A stretch of 29,995 bases of DNA from E44-bin88 sp050123275 (GCA_050123275.1 JASFHK010000016.1:1-29995), one strand, 5' to 3'; counted from the stretch's first letter, positions 15,633-23,246 are shown. Numbers and translations are program-made. The notes: generated by a model from the sequence alone, not told the origin.

Positions 15633-16397
15633 ATGAGCATTATCATCAAGTCGGAACGGGAAATCGCCCTGATGCGAGAGGCGGGGAGAATTGTGGGCAA
15701 GGTGCTCGATATATTGAGCCGTAGGGTGAAACCGGGGATGAAGACCAGCGAGCTGGACGCCATCGCCGCCGAAGAGGCGGCCAAGCTGGGAGGCAAACCC
15801 TCGTTCAAGGGTTACCGGGGCTTTCCGGCCAACCTGTGCGTCTCGGTGAACGACGAGGTGGTGCACGGCATACCCGGCGAGCGCGTTTTGCACGAAGGTG
15901 ATATAGTATCACTGGACTTCGGCGCCATCTACCGGGGCTTTCACGGCGACGCCGCCGTCACCGTGGGGGTGGGCAAGATTAGCGCCGAGGCCAAGGAGCT
16001 TATGGAGATTACCGAGGGGGCGCTCAAGGCGGGCATCGCCACCGCCCGCGCCGGCGCCAGGCTGGGAGATGTTTCGGCGGCGATACAGGCTTACGCCGAG
16101 AGGCGGGGCTACGCGGTAGTGCGTGAATATACCGGCCACGGCATCGGGCACGAGATGCACGAGGAGCCGCAGATACCCAATTTCGGGGTGTCGGGAATGG
16201 GGCCGGTCTTAAAAAAGGGCATGGCGATTGCCCTGGAACCGATGTTGAATGCGGGCGACTGGCATACCCGGGTCGACGCCGACCAGTGGACGGTGCGGAC
16301 CGCCGACGGAAGCCTTTCCGCCCACTTCGAACATACTATAGCTATTGCTGACGGGGCCGCCGAGGTGCTCACCGTCAGAGAAGGAGTTTATGCCTAA
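15633..16397 (+). CDS. map: Methionine aminopeptidase, type I
   Basis: The enzyme removes the N-terminal Met from new proteins after deformylation. The 254 residues match the short type I form. The metal and substrate residues appear in order: a His in NDEVVHGIPG, an Asp in SLDFGAIYRGFHGDAAVT (two Asp ligands), a His in the GHGIGHEMHEEPQIPN block, and the Glu of ALEPM, with a further Glu near HFEHTIAI. The gene overlaps infA by 8 nt, so the map-infA pair is probably coupled. Confidence 0.98.
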   Translation: MSIIIKSEREIALMREAGRIVGKVLDILSRRVKPGMKTSELDAIAAEEAAKLGGKPSFKGYRGFPANLCVSVNDEVVHGIPGERVLHEGDIVSLDFGAIYRGFHGDAAVTVGVGKISAEAKELMEITEGALKAGIATARAGARLGDVSAAIQAYAERRGYAVVREYTGHGIGHEMHEEPQIPNFGVSGMGPVLKKGMAIALEPMLNAGDWHTRVDADQWTVRTADGSLSAHFEHTIAIADGAAEVLTVREGVYA

Positions 16398-16608
16398 GAA
16401 GGAGGCCATTGAGGTCGAAGGTACGGTGGTCGAGCCCTTACCCAACGCCATGTTCAGGGTCGAGCTGCCGGACGGCCACAAAGTCCTGGCCCACATCTCG
16501 GGTAAAATAAGATTGCATTACATCAGAATCCTGCCCGGGGACAAGGTCCTGGTGGAGCTTTCCCCCTACGACCTGAGCCGGGGCCGGATTACCTATCGTT
16601 TTAAGTAG
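16390..16608 (+). CDS. infA: Translation initiation factor IF-1
   Basis: IF-1 blocks the A site during initiation and supports IF-2 and IF-3. The ATG at 16390 follows AAGGAG and gives 72 residues, exactly the family length. The upstream in-frame start at 16345 lies inside map and was rejected. The single OB-fold shows EVEGTVVEPLPNAMFRVELPDGH and the C-terminal SPYDLSRGRITYRFK, both diagnostic. It sits between map and rpmJ, as in Bacillus-type clusters. Confidence 0.98.
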   Translation: MPKKEAIEVEGTVVEPLPNAMFRVELPDGHKVLAHISGKIRLHYIRILPGDKVLVELSPYDLSRGRITYRFK

Positions 16609-16623
16609 TGCGGGGAATCGGTT

Positions 16624-16737
16624 ATGAAAGTAAGAGCATCAGTCAGAAAGATGTGCGAAAAGTGCAAAATAGTGAAGCGGCGGGGCGTGGTCAGAGTTAT
16701 CTGTTCCAACCCCAAGCACAAGCAGAGGCAGGGATAA
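16624..16737 (+). CDS. rpmJ: 50S ribosomal protein L36, zinc-binding form
   Basis: This very short gene encodes 37 residues beginning MKVRASVRKMCEKC. The zinc ligands C11, C14, C27 and H32 are all present, so this is the zinc-containing form rather than the Cys-less paralogue. L36 binds 23S rRNA near helices 89 and 97 late in assembly. It starts 15 nt after infA with GGGGAA upstream and ends 12 nt before rpsM, the conserved infA-rpmJ-rpsM order. Confidence 0.97.
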   Translation: MKVRASVRKMCEKCKIVKRRGVVRVICSNPKHKQRQG

Positions 16738-16749
16738 GGAGGCTTGTAG

Positions 16750-17139
16750 ATGGCGCGTATAGCCGGAGTTGATATACCCAAAAACAAGCAGGTGCTTTTC
16801 TCGTTGCAGTATATCTACGGTATCGGCTCTACCTTGAGCCGGAAGATTCTGGACCAGGCCAAGGTCGACCCCTATACCAAGGTGAGCGACCTGGCCGAGG
16901 AAGAGGTCAACCGCCTGCGCGAGATTATCGACCGCGAATATAACGTCGAGGGCGAGCTTAGAAAAGAGGTCGACCTCAACATAAAACGACTTATTGAAAT
17001 CGGCAGCTACCGGGGCACGCGTCACCGCTTCGGGCTGCCGGTGAGAGGGCAGCGCACGCGCACCAACGCCCGCGCCAAGCGCGGCGCCCGCAAGACGGTC
17101 GCCGGCAGGGGCCAGCGGCGCGGCATGACCAAGAAGTAA
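16750..17139 (+). CDS. rpsM: 30S ribosomal protein S13
   Basis: S13 lies in the head of the small subunit and makes bridges to the large subunit and contacts with P-site tRNA. The 129 residues are slightly longer than the usual 118-125. The N-terminal RIAGVDIPKNKQVLFSLQYI, the helix-two-turn-helix region and the C-terminal RGTRHRFGLPVRGQRTRTNA block are diagnostic. A strong AAGGAGG precedes the ATG. It opens the alpha-type gene group. Confidence 0.98.
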   Translation: MARIAGVDIPKNKQVLFSLQYIYGIGSTLSRKILDQAKVDPYTKVSDLAEEEVNRLREIIDREYNVEGELRKEVDLNIKRLIEIGSYRGTRHRFGLPVRGQRTRTNARAKRGARKTVAGRGQRRGMTKK

Positions 17140-17166
17140 ACAGGTTTTAACCGAAGGGGAAATTTT

Positions 17167-17559
17167 ATGGCACAGAAGAAACGAGCTAAATCAAGAAGGC
17201 GGGAGCGGAAGTCCATCCCCACGGGACGGGCTTACATCCAGTCCACCTTTAATAATACCATCGTTACCCTTACCGACCCCCAGGGCAACGTTATCGCCTG
17301 GGGCAGCTCGGGCTCGGCCCGCTTCAAGGGCTCTCGCAAGGGCACGCCCTACGCGGCGCAGCTTGCCGCCCGCGACGCAGTGCGCAAGGGTATGGAGCAC
17401 GGCCTGCGCCAGGTCGAGGTCTACGTCAAAGGGCCGGGCAGCGGGCGCGAAGCGGCCATCCGTTCTTTGCAGGCTTCGGGGCTGACCATCACCAGTATCA
17501 GGGACGTGACCCCGATTCCGCATAACGGTTGCCGGCCGCGCAAGAGGAGGCGGGTGTAA
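17167..17559 (+). CDS. rpsK: 30S ribosomal protein S11
   Basis: S11 is a platform protein next to the E site and the anti-Shine-Dalgarno end of 16S rRNA. The 130 residues are usual. The AYIQSTFNNTIVTLTDPQGN segment (about residues 19-38) and the C-terminal DVTPIPHNGCRPRKRRRV are diagnostic. GGGGAAATTTT precedes the ATG. The stop codon directly abuts the ATG of rpsD. Confidence 0.98.
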   Translation: MAQKKRAKSRRRERKSIPTGRAYIQSTFNNTIVTLTDPQGNVIAWGSSGSARFKGSRKGTPYAAQLAARDAVRKGMEHGLRQVEVYVKGPGSGREAAIRSLQASGLTITSIRDVTPIPHNGCRPRKRRRV

Positions 17560-18186
17560 ATGGCCAGATACGCATCAGCGGTTTGTCGTCTTTGCCGGCG
17601 CAGCGGCGAGAAGTTAATGCTCAAAGGCAGTCGCTGCTTTACCCCCAAGTGTGCCTTCGAGCGGCGCGCCAAGCCACCGGGGCAGCAGCCCCTGCGGCGG
17701 CGGCGCATTTCCGACCGGGGGGCGCAGCTGCGGGAGAAGCAGAAGGCCCGCTACAGCTACGGCATCCTGGAAAGGCAGTTCCGCGGCCTGTTCGGTCAGG
17801 CGGAACGGCAGATAGGCATCACCGGCGAGAACCTGCTGGTGTTGCTGGAGAGGCGGCTGGATAATGTCGTCTATCGTCTCGGCTTCGCCGATTCGCGCGC
17901 CCAGGCCCGCCAGCTCGTCCAGCACGGGCACATCACCATCAACGGGCGCCGCAACGGCGTGCCTTCCGCCCTGGTCAAGGAAGGCGACGTTATCGGCTGG
18001 AAGGAAAGCAGCGCCAAAAGCGGCTATTTCCAGCAGATGGCGGCCGGCATCGAAAGCAAGGTTATACCCAACTGGTTGAGTCTGGATTTAGATAAATTCG
18101 AAGGCAAAGTTCTCTCTATGCCCACCCCCGAGGACGTCGAGGCCAAGTTCCAGGGGCAGAGCATAGTTGAGTACTATTCACGGTAA
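17560..18186 (+). CDS. rpsD: 30S ribosomal protein S4, zinc-binding form
   Basis: S4 is a primary 16S-binding protein and one of the two assembly initiators of the small subunit. In E. coli it represses the alpha operon. The 208 residues are normal. The N-terminus carries C9, C12, C26 and C31, the zinc site of the C+ type. The S4 RNA-binding domain follows, with RLDNVVYRLGFADSRAQARQLV (about residues 92-113, cited in part) and QHGHITINGRR. The position before rpoA is the conserved alpha-type order. Confidence 0.98.
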   Translation: MARYASAVCRLCRRSGEKLMLKGSRCFTPKCAFERRAKPPGQQPLRRRRISDRGAQLREKQKARYSYGILERQFRGLFGQAERQIGITGENLLVLLERRLDNVVYRLGFADSRAQARQLVQHGHITINGRRNGVPSALVKEGDVIGWKESSAKSGYFQQMAAGIESKVIPNWLSLDLDKFEGKVLSMPTPEDVEAKFQGQSIVEYYSR

Positions 18187-18210
18187 GTCACCTGATAGGG
18201 AGGTAGCACA

Positions 18211-19173
18211 TTGTCTCGCTTGGCAACAGCCAAAATAGAGTGTGTTGAGAGCCAGGATAACTTCGGCCATTTCCACATCGAACCGCTGGAAAAGGGCTTC
18301 GGCGTTACCCTGGGTAATGCCCTGCGGCGTGTGCTCCTGGGTTACCTTCCCGGAGCGGCGGTAACCAGGGTAAAAATCGAGGGAATCGAGCACGAGTTCT
18401 CGACGATACCCTTCGTCAAGGAGGACGTCACCGAGTTCCTGCTCAACGTTAAGGCGCTCCGGCTTAAGTCTCTTTCCGAGCAGCCGGGCAAGCTGGTGTT
18501 GGAGGTCGGGGGCGAAAAACGAATAACCGCCGCCGACATCGCTCCTTCCACCGATTTCGAGATTGCCAACCCGGAGCTTTACCTGGCCACGCTGGATTCA
18601 CCCGAGGCCAAGCTTTTCGTCGAGTTCGACGTCGAGCTGGGCGAGGGTTACCGGGAGGCGGAGTCGGGCGACAACATGCCCGTGGGCACCATCCCCGTGG
18701 ACTCCGTCTTTACCCCGATACGCAAGGTCAACTACAGCGTCGAGCCGGTCCACGTCAGCCGCGAGATGCGGCGGGAACGGCTTGACCTCGAGGTCTGGAC
18801 GGACGGCACCATAACGCCGGTGGACGCTATCAGCCGCGGCGCCGAAATACTGGTGGAGCAGCTGACGCCCTTCATCGATTACGCCAAGGTCTCCCGGCTG
18901 GAGGAGGAGAAGGAAATGATTCGCGCCTCCATCAGCGAGGAGAAATACGATATGCCCGTGGAGCAGCTCGACCTCTCCGTGCGCACCATGAACTGCCTGC
19001 GGCGCGGCGGCATCGCCACCGTGGGCGAGCTCATCAGCCGCGGCGAGAAGGGCCTGCTCGCCCTGCACAACTTCGGGCAGAAGTCACGCCAGGAGGTCGA
19101 GGAGAAGCTGGCCTCGTTGGGGCTGTCGCTGGCTCCGGCGGTAGACGAGGAAGAGAGTGAGGAGGAAGACTAG
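18211..19173 (+). CDS. rpoA: DNA-directed RNA polymerase subunit alpha
   Basis: Alpha dimers nucleate RNA polymerase assembly, and the C-terminal domain contacts UP elements and activators. A TTG start follows GGGAGGT and gives 320 residues. The N-terminal domain contains GFGVTLGNALRRVLL (about residues 29-43), the dimer and beta-contact helix. The C-terminal domain shows LDLSVRTMNCLRRGGIATVG and the HNFGQKSRQEVEEKL helix. The protein ends in the acidic string VDEEESEEED, a mild extension. It lies between rpsD and rplQ as usual. Confidence 0.98.
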   Translation: MSRLATAKIECVESQDNFGHFHIEPLEKGFGVTLGNALRRVLLGYLPGAAVTRVKIEGIEHEFSTIPFVKEDVTEFLLNVKALRLKSLSEQPGKLVLEVGGEKRITAADIAPSTDFEIANPELYLATLDSPEAKLFVEFDVELGEGYREAESGDNMPVGTIPVDSVFTPIRKVNYSVEPVHVSREMRRERLDLEVWTDGTITPVDAISRGAEILVEQLTPFIDYAKVSRLEEEKEMIRASISEEKYDMPVEQLDLSVRTMNCLRRGGIATVGELISRGEKGLLALHNFGQKSRQEVEEKLASLGLSLAPAVDEEESEEED

Positions 19174-19178
19174 ACATC

Positions 19179-19532
19179 ATGAGACACAACGTAGCCGGTA
19201 GGAAACTGGGCCGCGATTCGGCGCACCGCAAGGCGCTCTACCGCAACCTGGTTACCGACCTGCTAAACTACGAGAAGATTACCACTACCGAAGCCAAGGC
19301 CAAGGAAGTACGCAGCCTGGCGGAGAAGATGATAACCCTGGGCAAAGAGGGCAGCCTCCACGCCCGCCGGCGGGCGCTGACCTATATCCTGGACGATAAA
19401 ATCGCTGACAAGGTGTTCGTCAACCTGGCGCCGCGCTACGCCGAAAGGCCGGGCGGCTATACCCGCATCATCAAGCTGGGGCCCCGCCTGGGAGACGGCG
19501 CACCCATGGTGAAACTGGAGTTGGTCGAGTAG
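19179..19532 (+). CDS. rplQ: 50S ribosomal protein L17
   Basis: L17 is near the peptide exit on the solvent side of the large subunit. The 117 residues match the family. The N-terminal MRHNVAGRKLGRDSAHRKAL and the GYTRIIKLGPRLGDGAPMV block (about residues 92-110) are diagnostic. It starts 5 nt after rpoA and closes the alpha-type group. truA follows after 10 nt. Confidence 0.98.
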   Translation: MRHNVAGRKLGRDSAHRKALYRNLVTDLLNYEKITTTEAKAKEVRSLAEKMITLGKEGSLHARRRALTYILDDKIADKVFVNLAPRYAERPGGYTRIIKLGPRLGDGAPMVKLELVE

Positions 19533-19542
19533 GGAGGTCGGC

Positions 19543-20328
19543 GTGGTCGAGACGACCAAGACCAAGATCGTATTAGTTATGGAATACAACGGCAGTCGCT
19601 ATCACGGATTTCAATGGCAGGACGACCAGCCCTCGATTCAGGGCGAGGTCGAAAAGGCGCTGACCAAGCTCACCGGCGAGAGACGGCGGGTGATGAGCGC
19701 CAGCCGCACCGACGCCGGCGTCCACGCCAGGGGCCAGGTGGTCAGTTTTCGCACCGGTTCCAGGCTGGCTACCGATAACTTCGTCAGCGGCTTGAACCAC
19801 TACCTGCCCGAAGATATCGCCGTCAAGGCGGCCTACCGCATTGATGACGACTTTAACGTGCGCCGGGAGGCGACCAGCCGCGAGTACAGCTACTATATCC
19901 TGAACGGCACTACCCGCTCCCCCATCCGGGATGGTTTCGCCCACCTGGTCTCGGGCGAGTTGGACATCGAGGCCATGAACCGGGCCTGCGAGCTGCTGGT
20001 CGGCGAGCACGACTTCGCTTCCTTCGCCGGGCGTAACGGCGATGCCGTGAAGAGCACGGTGCGGCGCGTCTATAGCGCCAGCGTGGAAAGAGAGGGCGAC
20101 CTGGTCATCTTCAACATCGTCGCCAGTTCTTTCCTGCTGCACCAGGTACGTAACACGGTGGGAGCGCTCATCAAGGTCGGCCAGGGCAAGATGAGCCTGG
20201 ATGAGTTTAAGAGTATATTCGAAGCCAAAGAGCTGTCGCTGGCGGGACCTACCGCCCCGGCTCGCGGGCTTTGTCTGAACCGGGTTAACTACCCCCAATC
20301 TCTGGAGAATTATGATGAAAACCTATAG
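19543..20328 (+). CDS. truA: tRNA pseudouridine synthase A
   Basis: TruA makes pseudouridine at positions 38-40 of the anticodon stem-loop of many tRNAs. The 261 residues are normal. The start MEYNGSRYHGFQWQ is preceded by a short GTG-initiated lead, and the catalytic Asp lies in SASRTDAGVHARGQVVSF (about residues 51-68). The FLLHQVRNTVGALI segment near the C-terminus is also conserved. An AGGGAGGT site precedes the GTG. The 3' end overlaps rplM by 17 nt. The rplQ-truA-rplM-rpsI order is common in Gram-positive-type clusters. Confidence 0.97.
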   Translation: MVETTKTKIVLVMEYNGSRYHGFQWQDDQPSIQGEVEKALTKLTGERRRVMSASRTDAGVHARGQVVSFRTGSRLATDNFVSGLNHYLPEDIAVKAAYRIDDDFNVRREATSREYSYYILNGTTRSPIRDGFAHLVSGELDIEAMNRACELLVGEHDFASFAGRNGDAVKSTVRRVYSASVEREGDLVIFNIVASSFLLHQVRNTVGALIKVGQGKMSLDEFKSIFEAKELSLAGPTAPARGLCLNRVNYPQSLENYDENL

Positions 20329-20746
20329 CACCAAGGCTGGCGAAATCGAGCGCCAGTGGCACGTAATAGACGCCTCGGATAAAATCCTGGGCAAGCTGGC
20401 CACCGAGGCGGCCAAGCTGCTCATGGGCAAGCATAAGCCTACCTTCACCCGGCACCTGGATACGGGCGATTTCGTGGTCGTGATCAACGCCGCCAAGATT
20501 CGCTTTACCGGCAAGAAGACGGAGCAGAAGCTCTATTACCGCCATTCCGGCTATCCCAACGGACTGAAGAGCGTCAGCCTGGAAAGAATGATGGAAACCA
20601 ATCCCGAACGCGTCGTGGAGCACGCCGTCAAGGGCATGTTGCCCCACAACCGGCTGGGGAATAAAATGCTGAAGAAACTCAAGGTCTATGCCGGCGAGGA
20701 GCACCCTCACCTGGCTCAGACCGGTACTAGCGCGAAGGGGGATTAG
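20312..20746 (+). CDS. rplM: 50S ribosomal protein L13
   Basis: L13 is an early-assembly protein of the large subunit. The 144 residues are usual. The WHVIDASDKILGKLATEAAK segment (about residues 17-36) and the AVKGMLPHNRLGNKML block (about residues 109-124) are diagnostic. Two adjacent ATGs (20312 and 20315) lie inside the end of truA behind GGAGAA; either could be the start. It is paired with rpsI, as in most bacteria. Confidence 0.97.
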   Translation: MMKTYSTKAGEIERQWHVIDASDKILGKLATEAAKLLMGKHKPTFTRHLDTGDFVVVINAAKIRFTGKKTEQKLYYRHSGYPNGLKSVSLERMMETNPERVVEHAVKGMLPHNRLGNKMLKKLKVYAGEEHPHLAQTGTSAKGD

Positions 20747-20752
20747 CGAAGA

Positions 20753-21157
20753 GTGGTTAGCGAGAAGAAGCAAATCTATCATTACGGAACGGGTCGGCGC
20801 AAGACCTCCATCGCCAGGGTCAAGCTGGTGCCGGGCACGGGTGAAATCATCATCAACGGCATCCCCTACGATCAGCTGTTTACCCGCGACGAGCACCGCC
20901 GCCGCATAACCAAGCCGCTGTTGGTCACCGAAACCATGGATAAATACAACACCGTGGCCAAGGTGGTGGGGGGCGGCGTCACCGGGCAGAGCGGCGCCAT
21001 CTCTCACGGCATCGCCCGCGCCCTGGTCAAGGCCGACGAGAACTTCAAGCCGGTGCTGCGCCAGAACGGGCTGCTTACCCGCGACCCCAGGGTCAAGGAG
21101 AGGCAGAAACCCGGGCTCAAGCGGGCGCGCAAGGCACCTCAATACACCAAGCGTTAA
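20753..21157 (+). CDS. rpsI: 30S ribosomal protein S9
   Basis: S9 has a long basic C-terminal tail that reaches the P-site tRNA anticodon loop. A GTG start 6 nt after rplM gives 134 residues, the usual length. The YGTGRRKTSIARVKLVPG segment (about residues 11-28) and the exact C-terminal end KAPQYTKR are diagnostic. It is the last gene of the ribosomal protein cluster. No clear rho-independent terminator follows in the 23 nt before the tRNA promoter, so some readthrough into the tRNA genes is possible. Confidence 0.98.
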   Translation: MVSEKKQIYHYGTGRRKTSIARVKLVPGTGEIIINGIPYDQLFTRDEHRRRITKPLLVTETMDKYNTVAKVVGGGVTGQSGAISHGIARALVKADENFKPVLRQNGLLTRDPRVKERQKPGLKRARKAPQYTKR

Positions 21158-21180
21158 TACCGCCTTCCCCGCGATTATCC

Positions 21181-21209
21181 TTGACGCCCAAAGTCACGGC
21201 GGGTATAAT
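21181..21209 (+). promoter_or_regulatory. sigma70-type promoter of the tRNA cluster
   Basis: TTGACG (21181-21186), a 17-bp spacer and a perfect TATAAT (21204-21209) lie directly ahead of tRNA-Leu. The predicted start near 21216 leaves only about 9 nt before the mature tRNA. This is the only promoter seen for the three tRNA genes. Confidence 0.8.
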
Positions 21210-21224
21210 CCCTTTGTGTTGGCT

Positions 21225-21310
21225 GCCGAAGTGGCGGAATGGCAGACGCGCTACGTTCAGGGCGTAGTGTCCGTAAGGGCGTGAGAGTTCAAATCTCTCC
21301 TTCGGCACCA
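21225..21310 (+). tRNA. tRNA-Leu (CAG)
   Basis: The acceptor arms GCCGAAG and CTTCGGC pair perfectly. The anticodon stem CTACG/CGTAG encloses the loop TTCAGGG with anticodon CAG (21258-21260), which reads CUG. A long variable arm and the T arm GAGAG-TTCAAAT-CTCTC are present, as expected for a class II Leu tRNA. The CCA end is encoded. It is the first gene behind the promoter. Confidence 0.97.
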
Positions 21311-21322
21311 TTTTTATCTGGG

Positions 21323-21399
21323 GCGCTTGTAGCTCAGTTGGATAGAGCGCAGCCCTGCGGAGGCTGAGGCCGTGGGTTCGAGCCCCGCCAAGCGCACCA
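21323..21399 (+). tRNA. tRNA-Arg (GCG)
   Basis: The cloverleaf is complete: acceptor GCGCTTG/CAAGCGC, D stem GCTC/GAGC, anticodon stem CAGCC/GGCTG with loop CTGCGGA, T stem GTGGG/CCCGC with one T-G pair, and encoded CCA. The anticodon is GCG (21357-21359), reading CGC and, by wobble, CGU. An A at position 20 and C35, both arginine identity elements, support the assignment. Most bacteria use the ACG anticodon with inosine for these codons, so G34 is unusual. Confidence 0.94.
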
Positions 21400-21411
21400 C
21401 TTGAAGGGGCT

Positions 21412-21441
21412 CCCGAAAAGCCACCGGCTCTTCGGGTTTTT
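21412..21441 (+). terminator. Terminator-like hairpin between tRNA-Arg and tRNA-Val
   Basis: The arms CCCGAA-A-AGCC and GGCT-C-TTCGGG pair around an ACC loop (21412-21436), followed by five T residues (21437-21441). This is a typical rho-independent terminator form. It ends only 2 bp before tRNA-Val, which has no promoter of its own in the 44-bp gap, so it may act as a partial terminator or a processing hairpin. Confidence 0.7.
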
Positions 21442-21443
21442 GA

Positions 21444-21520
21444 GGGCGGTTAGCTCAGTTGGTTAGAGCATCTGCTTTACACGCAGGGGGTCAGAGGTTC
21501 GAGTCCTCTACCGCCCACCA
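21444..21520 (+). tRNA. tRNA-Val (TAC), used as integration site
   Basis: Acceptor GGGCGGT/ACCGCCC, D stem GCTC/GAGC, anticodon stem TCTGC/GCAGG (one T-G pair) with loop TTTACAC, and T arm AGAGG-TTCGAGT-CCTCT form a full cloverleaf with encoded CCA. The anticodon TAC (21478-21480) reads valine codons. The last 19 bases before CA recur exactly at 21578-21596, and a truncated integrase gene follows, so the 3' end is a likely attachment site. Confidence 0.97.
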
Positions 21521-21577
21521 CTCATCCTCCCCAGTCCTCGTCCTCTGCCGCCTATTCCCCCGTCCCCTCCGAGGATG

Positions 21578-21596
21578 CGAGTCCTCTACCGCCCAC
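21578..21596 (+). repeat. Direct repeat of the tRNA-Val 3' end (putative att site)
   Basis: The 19 bp CGAGTCCTCTACCGCCCAC are identical to 21500-21518 in the T arm and acceptor stem of tRNA-Val. A weaker copy with CGTCCTCTGCCGCC lies between them at 21539-21552. The remaining sequence from 21521 to 21747 is pyrimidine-rich spacer with no gene. Duplication of a tRNA 3' end next to a tyrosine recombinase is the classic footprint of site-specific integration; here the spacing of 78 bp is far too short to hold an element. Confidence 0.8.
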
Positions 21597-21747
21597 TTTA
21601 GCCTTAATTTCAGCCCCGAAACTCACTAACGACCCCAAAAAGGGCACCTGCTTTCACCAAAATGATTCCCGGAATGCACGCAATGTAGCACAAAGTTGTA
21701 GTGCCTTTTCCGGGCATGGTCTAAGCTATCAGTGTGAGGAGTTTGAA

Positions 21748-22575
21748 GTGATGACACTTCAGGAGGCACTGGTAGCCTATGAAACCTACGCCCGGGCGGA
21801 AGGCAAGAGCCCGAAGACCGTCGCCTGGATTGTCTCCAGCGTGGGCTACTTCGCCGAGTTCCTGGGCCCCGAGCCGCCGGATATAGCCGCTATCACCGCC
21901 GACGACCTGCGCCGCTTTATTATCGCCCTCCGGGACAGGCGCAAGTTCGCTCACCATCCCTACAATAAACCACAGACGGTCAGACTGTCGGTACAGTCCA
22001 TAGAGACCTATTGCCGGGCGATAAAGGCTCTGTTTGGCTTCCTGAAGCGTGAGGGCTTTATCAAAAACAACGTCTTGGCTAAGGTAAAGATGCCCAGGGT
22101 ACCGGAGGCGGTAATCCCCACCTTCTCCGAAAAAGAGTTAGCCAGACTGCTGTCTCAGCCTGACCGGAGTTCCAGCGAGGGATTCCGTGATTACTGCCTT
22201 CTGTTGACCCTTATCGATACCGGTATCAGGCTCAGCGAGCTGGCTAATCTTAAGGCCGACGACATCGACTACGAGCAGAACCTGCTCAGAGTCATGGGTA
22301 AGGGGCAAAGGGAGCGCTTCGTTCCCTTCGGGCGCCGGGTGGCCAAAGCGCTGATGAGATACCAGATGAAGTGTCGCCCGCAGCCGTTGGGTACCGACAA
22401 CTTCTGGCTGAGACGGGACGGGCAACTGCTATCTGCCAACAGGATACAAAAGCTCATTAATAAATACGGCAAGAAGGCGGGGCTGGACCGCTGCTATGCC
22501 CATAAGTTCCGCCACACCAGCAGCGTCATGTACCTGAGAAACGGGGGTGATGTCTTCAGCCTGCAAAAGATTTAG
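21748..22575 (+). pseudogene. Tyrosine recombinase/integrase, truncated at C-terminus
   Basis: The 275-residue product has an N-terminal SAM-like core-binding domain (about residues 1-100) and most of a phage-integrase catalytic domain. The first catalytic Arg is in TGIRLSEL (R161), the Lys in MGKGQRERF (K185), and the HKFRHT box gives H252 and R255. The frame stops at SLQKI, just where the conserved LGH box and the Tyr nucleophile should follow. Reading past the TAG does not restore them, so the end was lost rather than hit by a point mutation. GAGGAG precedes the adjacent GTG (21748) and ATG (21751). Without Tyr it should be inactive. It probably entered with the element that used tRNA-Val. 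Confidence 0.88.
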
Positions 22576-22630
22576 CAAAAGGAGGCTTATGCACTTCTTC
22601 GTCTGCTAATTGGATTGTCGGCATGAGTTC

Positions 22631-23047
22631 TCAATATCCTTGTTCAAGTTTCATTTGTCCCAATAAGTAGGAATCAAGCCCGTGGCCCCAACTATCTCTG
22701 TAGGCTTTTTGCTCAATAATACTAGTTTCCTTGCTAAAGCCCTCGCCGTTTACCTGAACATCAAAAGAGCAATCTGCCCCAACGTCGAATAGTTGATATA
22801 TGTAAGTCAGGTTTACCTGGACAACAAACTCTTCCAGCAAAGCAGGGAGAACATATTTCTTGTCTCCCCAGATTAAACGGTTGCGCCATTCTGCTGGACG
22901 GCCTGTGGAGAACAAATCGAGGGTGCGTTGACGTTGTTGAGCGGACTCGTTAACGGTTTCAACTGTTTGGAAGGGTAGCCGAACGCGCAGGGGGGCCACT
23001 TTACGACCGTCTTTGTCATACTTCCCTTCCCAGATTAGCTCGGTCAC
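22631..23047 (-). pseudogene. Site-specific DNA methyltransferase, N-terminal relic
   Basis: The 138-residue minus-strand product resembles the start of adenine-type DNA methyltransferases of the type III Mod-like group. It has LIWEGKYDKDGRK at the N-terminus, then RNRLIWGDKKYVLPALLEEF, which precedes the catalytic DPPF/DPPY motif in that group. Here the motif position reads YQLF after VNLTYIYQ, so the catalytic D-P-P is gone, and the protein ends about 45 residues later instead of continuing for several hundred. A GTG start with AGGGGG upstream remains. It is best read as a decayed restriction-modification remnant. The family assignment is from memory of conserved blocks and is moderately sure. 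Confidence 0.65.
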
Positions 23048-23210
23048 GCTGGCCCCCTACTTAACGTTTTACATGTACAACCTAGTCGGGCATATTTTAC
23101 ACCCTCACTAGCTTCTCGACAAGACTCCGCTGGTAAAGAGGTATGAGCGCGTGGGATTTAATCGGTAAGTTAAATTGAGAAGTGGTTCCGGCTGGGAAGT
23201 GATATGCTTA

Positions 23211-23219
23211 TGCTATAAT
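23211..23219 (+). promoter_or_regulatory. Extended -10 promoter
   Basis: TGCTATAAT contains a perfect TATAAT with the TG dinucleotide of an extended -10 element; no good -35 is seen. Transcription should start near 23226, just ahead of the ATG at 23247. This supports the shorter start of the gene downstream. Confidence 0.5.
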
Positions 23220-23246
23220 TGCTCAGCGACAAAGATAGGTCGAGAT

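Noticed and set aside
16345..16389. Upstream start for infA
   Set aside because: It lies inside map; the ATG at 16390 has AAGGAG upstream and gives the exact 72-residue IF-1.
21158..21203. Possible terminator after rpsI (CCGCC near 21163 with GGCGG near 21198)
   Set aside because: The arms are short, far apart and overlap the tRNA promoter, and no T-run follows.
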